This document shows, one piece after another, positions 24,636 to 64,000 of a DNA stretch of 64,000 bases. The DNA is taken from NCBI RefSeq assembly GCF_003265705.1, contig NW_020312968.1, positions 8,781,668-8,845,667 on the forward strand, in the 5' to 3' direction. The position numbers and the translations under genes are program-made. The notes under the pieces were generated by a model. The model was not told the DNA's origin, did no database searches, and saw only the letters and a list, made by a program, of their open reading frames with translations. This DNA comes from Callorhinus ursinus (lineage: Eukaryota; Chordata; Mammalia; Carnivora; Otariidae). Position 1 is the first letter of the stretch, and each line of letters opens with the position of its first letter.

Positions 24636-26235
24636 TTCCTCCTTCTCCTTTCACTGTTGAGATACCAAAGTTGGCAGGAGCTGGAGCAGTCATCTTGGAG
24701 CACGAATGAGAAGGAACCCATAGTTTCTTGAGAACGGCAGAGCAGCAAAATATGAAGTGGGTGAGGAATCCCAGACTGCTTATGCTCTTTTAAGAAGGGA
24801 ATAAACTTCTATCCTGTATAAGCTACATCTGGGTTTTTGTTACCACAGAACTTGTACCCTAATTCAGGGGCGTATTGGAACAGCACTGTTTTAGCCACAA
24901 CGAAGTGCATTACGTAACCAGCAACTGTTTATGGTACAGCTCCCAACAATCAAAAAGGCAAGGTATCTTGATTAAAAAGGCAGTACAGTGTTCTGGAAAA
25001 GAATTGTTTCTTCAGCCCCGCCTGTGCCATTTACTGATAGTAAAAGCTTGAAAAAGTCTTAACGCTGCTGCTAAATTTCTGTTAATCTACAGTACAGGGC
25101 TGTTGGGTGGAAACACCCTGAAAGTATAATACTGCTTATAAACAAATTATTCCCTCTACTTACAAAATAACTTTAGGCTTAGCGGTGCTAGCCTAAATCA
25201 CTCAAATGATTCCTTTTCATGACTTAAGACAGTGAAAAGAGGAGGATGATCTAAGCCACTTGGGGGATCGTTTCCAAGTGTAACAGCTAATATTTGAAAG
25301 CAAAGAATGCAACATGTCACAGAGCTCACTGGGACTAAATGAAGATTTTTAAATAATAACAGAATTTAAAATTATTCTATCATATTCTTTGGACAGTTTT
25401 CCTGAATCTTTTACTCTGAAATGATGGGTTTCAACCCACTCCTTAATGAATATTTGGCAGGAATGATAAGAGTGGAGGTTGAAGGGACTGGGTGCCAAGG
25501 GGTCATTTTAACACATGGCCCTGGACACCGAGTGTGTAAGCATGCTCTTGAGAGGCCAAAGGAAATTAAAACTTTACTAATGGATGATCAGATAGGTAAG
25601 GAAGTATTTGTGGCAGAACAACCTTCATGTTTCTGATCTGCCCCAGAATAGCCAACCTACACCCCGGTCTCTCCAATGCCACCAGGGCCCACAGAGTCAG
25701 AGCTCAGCTTCACCAAATCCTCTGAGAAGGGAACAGAGCAGGGTAGCCCTGTTTATCTTTGGAAGATTTGCGCATTTTTTTTTTAAAAGCCAGCTTTTTA
25801 ACCCCAACCGCTCACCAGTAACTTATTTTGGAGCAATGAGTGAATAGTTAGATCTCAACAACCAAAAATCCCAAAAATACAAATTTTCCACGGGCAATAA
25901 AAAATAAGCCTGAATTGTCAAGAGTCAAATCTCCCTAATTTGCAAATTGTATTAATTACAAGTTTTCCAAAACATATGGTGTGAGGATAAAGGAATGAGA
26001 TGAGCTACTCTAAGATACTTAGAATAATGAGTTCAAATATCATGAAGGTGTTTCACAATTTTATCTGTACTTAGAAAGGCCCACTCAAAACCTACGGGGT
26101 CTATGTCCTTGGAACAACTGACACAGTGCATAAAATAGAATAAAAATGCTGCATTAACTGCACTTAAAAGGGAATTCTCGGACCTTATGGATAAAATACA
26201 TAGTATATTACATCTTTTTAAGATTTTAAAATATA
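24636..26235. other. Intergenic stretch downstream of SMC5
   Basis: The block at 24640-24890 resembles the end of an old mammalian interspersed repeat (gggaataaacttctatcctg). A 71-codon open frame at 25421-25636 shows no recognisable family. Nothing else stands out. Confidence 0.4.
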
Positions 26236-26440
26236 AGGAGGGACTGGGTGGCACAGACGGTTAAGAATCTGACTCTTGGTTTTAGCTCAGGTCACAATCT
26301 CAGGGTCATGGGATCAAGCCCCACATTGGGTTCTGCACGCAGCGCACAGAGTCTGGTTGGGATTCTCTCCTACCCTCTGCCCCTTCTGCTTGTGCGCTCT
26401 CTCTAAAGTAAATTTTAGAAAAATTTAAATACAAAATTGC
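26236..26440 (+). mobile_element. SINEC (diverged)
   Basis: Plus-strand copy with a diverged head (gactgggtggcacagacgg) and a CT-rich body. It lies between the left intergenic L1 block and the SMC5 3' end. Confidence 0.8.
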
Positions 26441-26898
26441 AATAAAGCTGGAGAAAAAAATAGGAAAAGCAAACACTTATAAAGTGTCCACAGTACCTCA
26501 TCTGCTCCCTTCGACAACTGTGAATGAAGTAGTATCCTCATTTCACAATGAGTCAAGATAGCAGCTTAATGTATGAAGACAAAAAAATTGAAACCCTAGA
26601 TTTGTTAAAAAATATTCACAATCTAAAAATGTTTACACACGTTGTACCTTGGCTTCCTGAGACGGCTTAAACCTTTTTCACTGTGTTCATTGTTGCTGCT
26701 ATTAGACTGTAATTCCCTTGCAGGCAGGCAAAGAACTAAATTTTATATGCTTTTGACCAGGGACAGACCAGCAAAGGCACACTGAACAGACTTGTTTTTC
26801 AGTAAGTGTGAAAACCAGAATGACTCTTAATCAGGTTGAAAGTGTAAAACCAATTCTTACTTAAAATAACATACACCAAAAGAATATGAAAATAGGCA

Positions 26899-26904
26899 TT
26901 TATT
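26899..26904 (-). terminator. Candidate SMC5 poly(A) signal AATAAA
   Basis: On the minus strand AATAAA is followed about 20 nt later by a T/GT-rich element (TTTTGGTGTATG, about 26871-26882), the usual arrangement of a mammalian cleavage site. Another AATAAA near 27183 lacks a clear GT-rich downstream element, so the distal one is preferred. Both could be used. Confidence 0.5.
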
Positions 26905-26945
26905 ACCAACAAAGTAGCATTTCCCACAGAGAATTTTTTCCCCAG

Positions 26946-26947
<2 letters not shown>

Positions 26948-26987
<40 letters not shown>
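26948..26987. repeat. (CA)20 microsatellite in the SMC5 3' UTR
   Basis: This is an uninterrupted AC dinucleotide run of 40 bp on the plus strand, (UG)20 in the SMC5 transcript, about 45 nt before the candidate poly(A) signal. Confidence 0.95.
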
Positions 26988-26989
<2 letters not shown>

Positions 26990-29094
26990 TAGCAGGACAA
27001 AATTACATTTTTCACATACTAAAGATTCATATGCCAAAGAAAATAAGCACTTGTCCAAAAAATCAGAAAGCAGCAAAAAAATCTTACTTTGAACACTAAA
27101 AATCTGTGAATAGAGACTCTCCTTAGGCAAATCAGTGAAGATTTTCTCATTAAAAATACCTGTCACCTTCAGGTTTTAAATATTTTATTAATCAAATCAG
27201 ACTTTCACTTGGCGTTTTTACAATTTGTATGTAATTAGAAATCAACTTCTGCAGAAAATATATGAAGTTTTAAGTGGCTGAGAATATAATGTGTTAGACT
27301 TATTAGTATGTTAAAATGATACATAATTTTTCCTTTACAGCTCAAAACCCAATGTAAAACTAAGTATTAACTTTGTCCAGTAGAGAAATATAAAATGCTT
27401 ACAAACAAGGTATGGAGTAATTACTGCCATATGTAAACTGAAATGTACTTGACCATTTTTTTTCCCCCAAACACGCCTCATCTTCAAGCGCCTTTTTCAC
27501 ACTGATAATCATTTTGCAGAAATAAGATGACCAGCACTAACTCAGACAATAAACAAATGACAGTAAGCACATATTAAAGATATTTTGGTGGAAAACAAAG
27601 TATTAAACAACAGAAACATTTGGTAACAACATCCACTTACTAATAGGTTACCAAGTTTTTCAATGTTTTACATGAGTTGTTACATAGTAAAAATGTTATT
27701 TTAAAATATTTTCATAATACATGCAATAGGCTAAGAGGAGAAAGCTCTTTTAAAATTTTTTTCAAGAAAAAATTACCTTTTTAAAGAGAAAATGTCCAAG
27801 TGAGAGGGTAAAGACTTACAGTTCATTATTTTTTGACCTAATAAGAATATAAATTTCCATGGCTATTTATGAATCTACAAAACCCAAATTAAGTGCAACT
27901 CTTCAATTTATTCATGCTGTCAAGTAAAAAAAAAAAAAAAAATTTTGTCATTTCTGGCACAGATCCAATTTGCTGTTCAGAGACATGTTCTTGGATTAGT
28001 CCACTATCTCACAAGCTTTATTTTTTAGAAGAATAGAATTTGTTTTGGCACTGTTAATTAGTGTAACTTAGAGATAAATGATTCTCTCATCTAATTCTTT
28101 CCTGCTCAGTTTAAACTAGATTTTTAAGACAATGGGACAGGAGCAACACTGTAAGGAAGGACCTGAAAGATTAGGTTCTAGAAACATGTTTTAAAACACA
28201 TCAGTGCTTCCCTCATTCTTGACATAACACTGAGAAATTTCAAATATAAATTGTAGAAACCAGTATATGAAATCTTAAGAAAAAAATCTTACTAAAAATA
28301 ATTATAAAAATGCTTTTAGAAATTGAAGATGTAAAATACAATTGACTTTAAATTAAAACAAAACAAAACCCACACACACTTTACAGGGTTATTCCTTAAA
28401 AACCCTTATTACTTGATTTTTTTGTCAATCTTTTGGTTGCACGTTGTATCATCTAGTGTCCATCTTGTGGCATTTCAAAGACGTTCTGCTACCATTTTCA
28501 AAGCCCAGTATGTTTTTCCCTAGAGATACCAATACAATTACAACGTCAAGTTTCGTAAATTTTTTTAAAGGCCCATAAAATTCCATTTCCTAGTGGAGAT
28601 AAGGTAATCCTTTTTAATAGGAAGGAATGAATAGATTTGTCATAAATTATTATACACTAGACATTTCCATATCAATTCTTTAAAAATTAAATATGACTTG
28701 AGATGTAGAGTCCTCTTCAGACTCAAAGTAATTAAAGTTCCTCTGGAATTAAAGCTCAGGATTATCAGGTCAACCACACTTCCTGTGATGGGTAGCCCCT
28801 CCCCCTGTACCTGTGATGTGAAACAGTAAATACTTTTTACCACGGGAACCCAATGACTCATGGTCAGTGGGCCGAGGACTTAAGTTCAACAGAAACTGAA
28901 GACTTAATTTCTATCAGATGAGGTTCCACAGAAAGAAGTTACTACGGTGTCCATTCATCAACCCATTTGTATAGAACAGCAGGTTTCTAAAAATGACCCA
29001 TCTCTTAGTCTTAATGAATCTCCTTTTATTCAGGTGAGCCATACTTATAAACAGGATTTAACCAAAAAAACTCGAAAGTTCTCGCCCTTTACTT

Positions 29095-62341
<33,247 letters not shown>

Positions 62342-62489
62342 CTATCAATCAAAATGATTTTTAAAGTTATATTCCTAGGTATTTAATGGTACTTTCAAGA
62401 AAATTTTTTAGTGTGATGACACTATAATTACATGTTTTTATAGAAAGAATTTATCAGTGAAAATAGTAAAAGAAATATGTTCTAACAGT

Positions 62490-62880
62490 TAAGGAAGCAG
62501 TAATACCAAAACTTTCAGGAGGAAGTGCAACAGCCATTTCCCAAATCATTTTATGATTCCAGCATAATCCTGATACCAAAACCTGACAAAAACAATATCC
62601 CTCATGAATACATATGCAAAAATCCTTTACAAAATATCAGTACACAGAATCCAGCAATATGCGAACAGGACACATGACCAAGTAGAGTTTATTCCAGAAA
62701 TGCAAGAGTGTTGGAAGCTTTCAAAAACCAATCTAATTTATAGCAGCAGAATAAAGTACAAAAGCCATATGATCATGCCAATAGATGTGGAAAAATATGA
62801 TAAATTCTCCGCAAACTAGGAACAGAAGGAAACTTTATCAACCTGATAAAGGGCATCTATGGTAATTCATAATACTTACT
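62490..62880 (+). mobile_element. Degenerate L1 ORF2 fragment
   Basis: Plus-strand reverse-transcriptase-like text (blocks resembling 'MNTYAKILYKIS' and 'QVEFIPEMQ'), heavily decayed. It lies in the SMC5 intron upstream of the first exon seen here. Confidence 0.7.
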
Positions 62881-63599
62881 ATACATGGTAGTATGGGAAA
62901 TGGTACTCTAACAGATAATATTACAGGAGGCAGTTATATACATTTCACAATTTAAAATACACACACAGTCACACATATGAGAGGAAGTTCTGGTCCTATT
63001 GAGAAGCTATGGAAAGTTATAAAAATAAAGGTCAAAATTTCAGGAACCCATGTCACATTATCCACATAGGATGCAAATCCTTAGCACAGAGGAAGCGTGA
63101 GTTTTTGACTCATAAAAAAGGCACTCAGTGTAGGCTAAGCAGGCCATTTCCAACAGAAAGCACCTAACTAACCGCACCTGACTGAATGCCCTTCACAGCA
63201 CGCCGTATCAGACTTGTAATCCAAGTAACCTACTTCTTCAAAAAGCTCTCACACACCAGACCAAAAACTCACTGGATAAGCTTAAATAATTCCAACCTAA
63301 ACAACTGTCTAACTTTTTGGAGTCCATTCTATAATTTTATGCACGCAACTTTTTATGCATTTACCAGATATTCCTATTCCCTGCCAACTCCCAAACCAGA
63401 AGGAGGGCAATATGGTAAAAGCCAGAAAAAGTAAGGATTCTTTCCAATCACTAGTGTACCACAGAAATAGAGGACCACTTAGGTGATTCAGAGTCCTGTC
63501 CTCATTTATACCTGCTAGCAAAGATTTAAACAAAACAGAATCTAAACCTAATCTTTAGGGCTTTTAAAAGAAGGTGACATACACAAAAGGACAGAAATC

Positions 63600-63865
63600 T
63601 TACAATAACAAGAGCTAACAATACATATTTTATACATAACCACATGTAATAAAAATAATCGCAAACAAGCACTGTTCAACACACCTTTAGTCCTCACAAC
63701 CAACTTTTGAAGCAGATAATATATCTACATTTTACAGATGAGGAAATTATGGCATAAAACATTTAGGAAACTTGCCCAATTTGGTAGCAAAGCCAGAATT
63801 CAAATCTTGGCAGCCTACCTTTAGACTCTGCGCTCCTAACTACTAAGCCACATTGCCTTGTAGTG
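63600..63865 (-). mobile_element. MIR SINE
   Basis: The blocks 'agctaacaatacatatttta', 'ttttacagatgaggaaat' and 'aacttgcccaatttggtagc' form a nearly complete reverse MIR. It lies in the SMC5 intron at the right edge. Confidence 0.82.
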
Positions 63866-64000
63866 GCTTAGATTCTCAATGGTGTTTCTGTAGCCAGATA
63901 CAGAATTCTCATTCTTTTTGAAGAGGTTTTATTTAAAAGCAACAACCTATCGATTCCCACACTCCCCATCAAAGAAAAACTGAGTTCATTCCAATATATT

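Larger units (their letters stand above)
26880..29094 (-). other. SMC5: Probable SMC5 3' untranslated region
   Basis: The 2.2 kb after the SMC5 stop, read on the minus strand, lacks SINE or L1 insertions, unlike the DNA on both sides. It is AT-rich with many ATTTA-type motifs. It contains a (GT)20 run in the transcript sense (26948-26987). The end is inferred from a poly(A) signal at 26899-26904 followed by a GT-rich stretch; no transcript evidence is available. Confidence 0.6.

Overview
The window is vertebrate nuclear DNA, most likely from a caniform (probably arctoid: bear, seal or mustelid group) carnivore. The basis is about sixteen tRNA-derived SINEC (CAN-SINE) copies with the usual 'cctgggtggctcag' head and CT-rich tail, carnivore-type L1 3' ends, spliced coding exons in AT-rich introns, and ancient mammalian MIR, L2, MER5 and Tigger copies. 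The species cannot be fixed from the sequence alone.

There is one real protein-coding gene, SMC5, on the minus strand. I read 14 consecutive exons between 62302 and 29095, including a 45-bp exon at 33322-33366. Together they encode the last 576 residues: the end of the hinge, the returning coiled coil, and the C-terminal ABC ATPase head with its SGGERS signature and Walker B segment. All joins have GT/AG borders and matching phases, and there is no internal stop. The 5' half of the gene lies beyond the right edge. A candidate poly(A) signal at 26899-26904 gives a 3' UTR of about 2.2 kb carrying a (UG)20 run near its end.

Layout: 1-26.9 kb is intergenic DNA downstream of SMC5 and is mostly L1. 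The block 9.9-24.4 kb is almost entirely minus-strand L1. At its core is a near full-length L1 (15169-21109) flanked by a 16-bp target-site duplication and inserted into an older L1. From 26.9 to 64 kb is SMC5. Its two 11-kb introns hold further L1s, SINEs, Tigger and MER5A elements, MIRs and L2s.

The most notable non-gene feature is a 5'-truncated, stop-ridden retrocopy of the circadian gene CLOCK on the minus strand, inside the SMC5 intron at about 52.93-55.68 kb. It lies between two segments of another minus-strand L1 that lacks its middle. A 10-base N gap sits inside a long (CA)n tract at 22.15 kb. I found no microbial-type system, RNA gene or CRISPR array, and nothing I would call a new biological system. 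The interest lies in the retrocopy, the datable nested insertions and the SMC5 exon structure.
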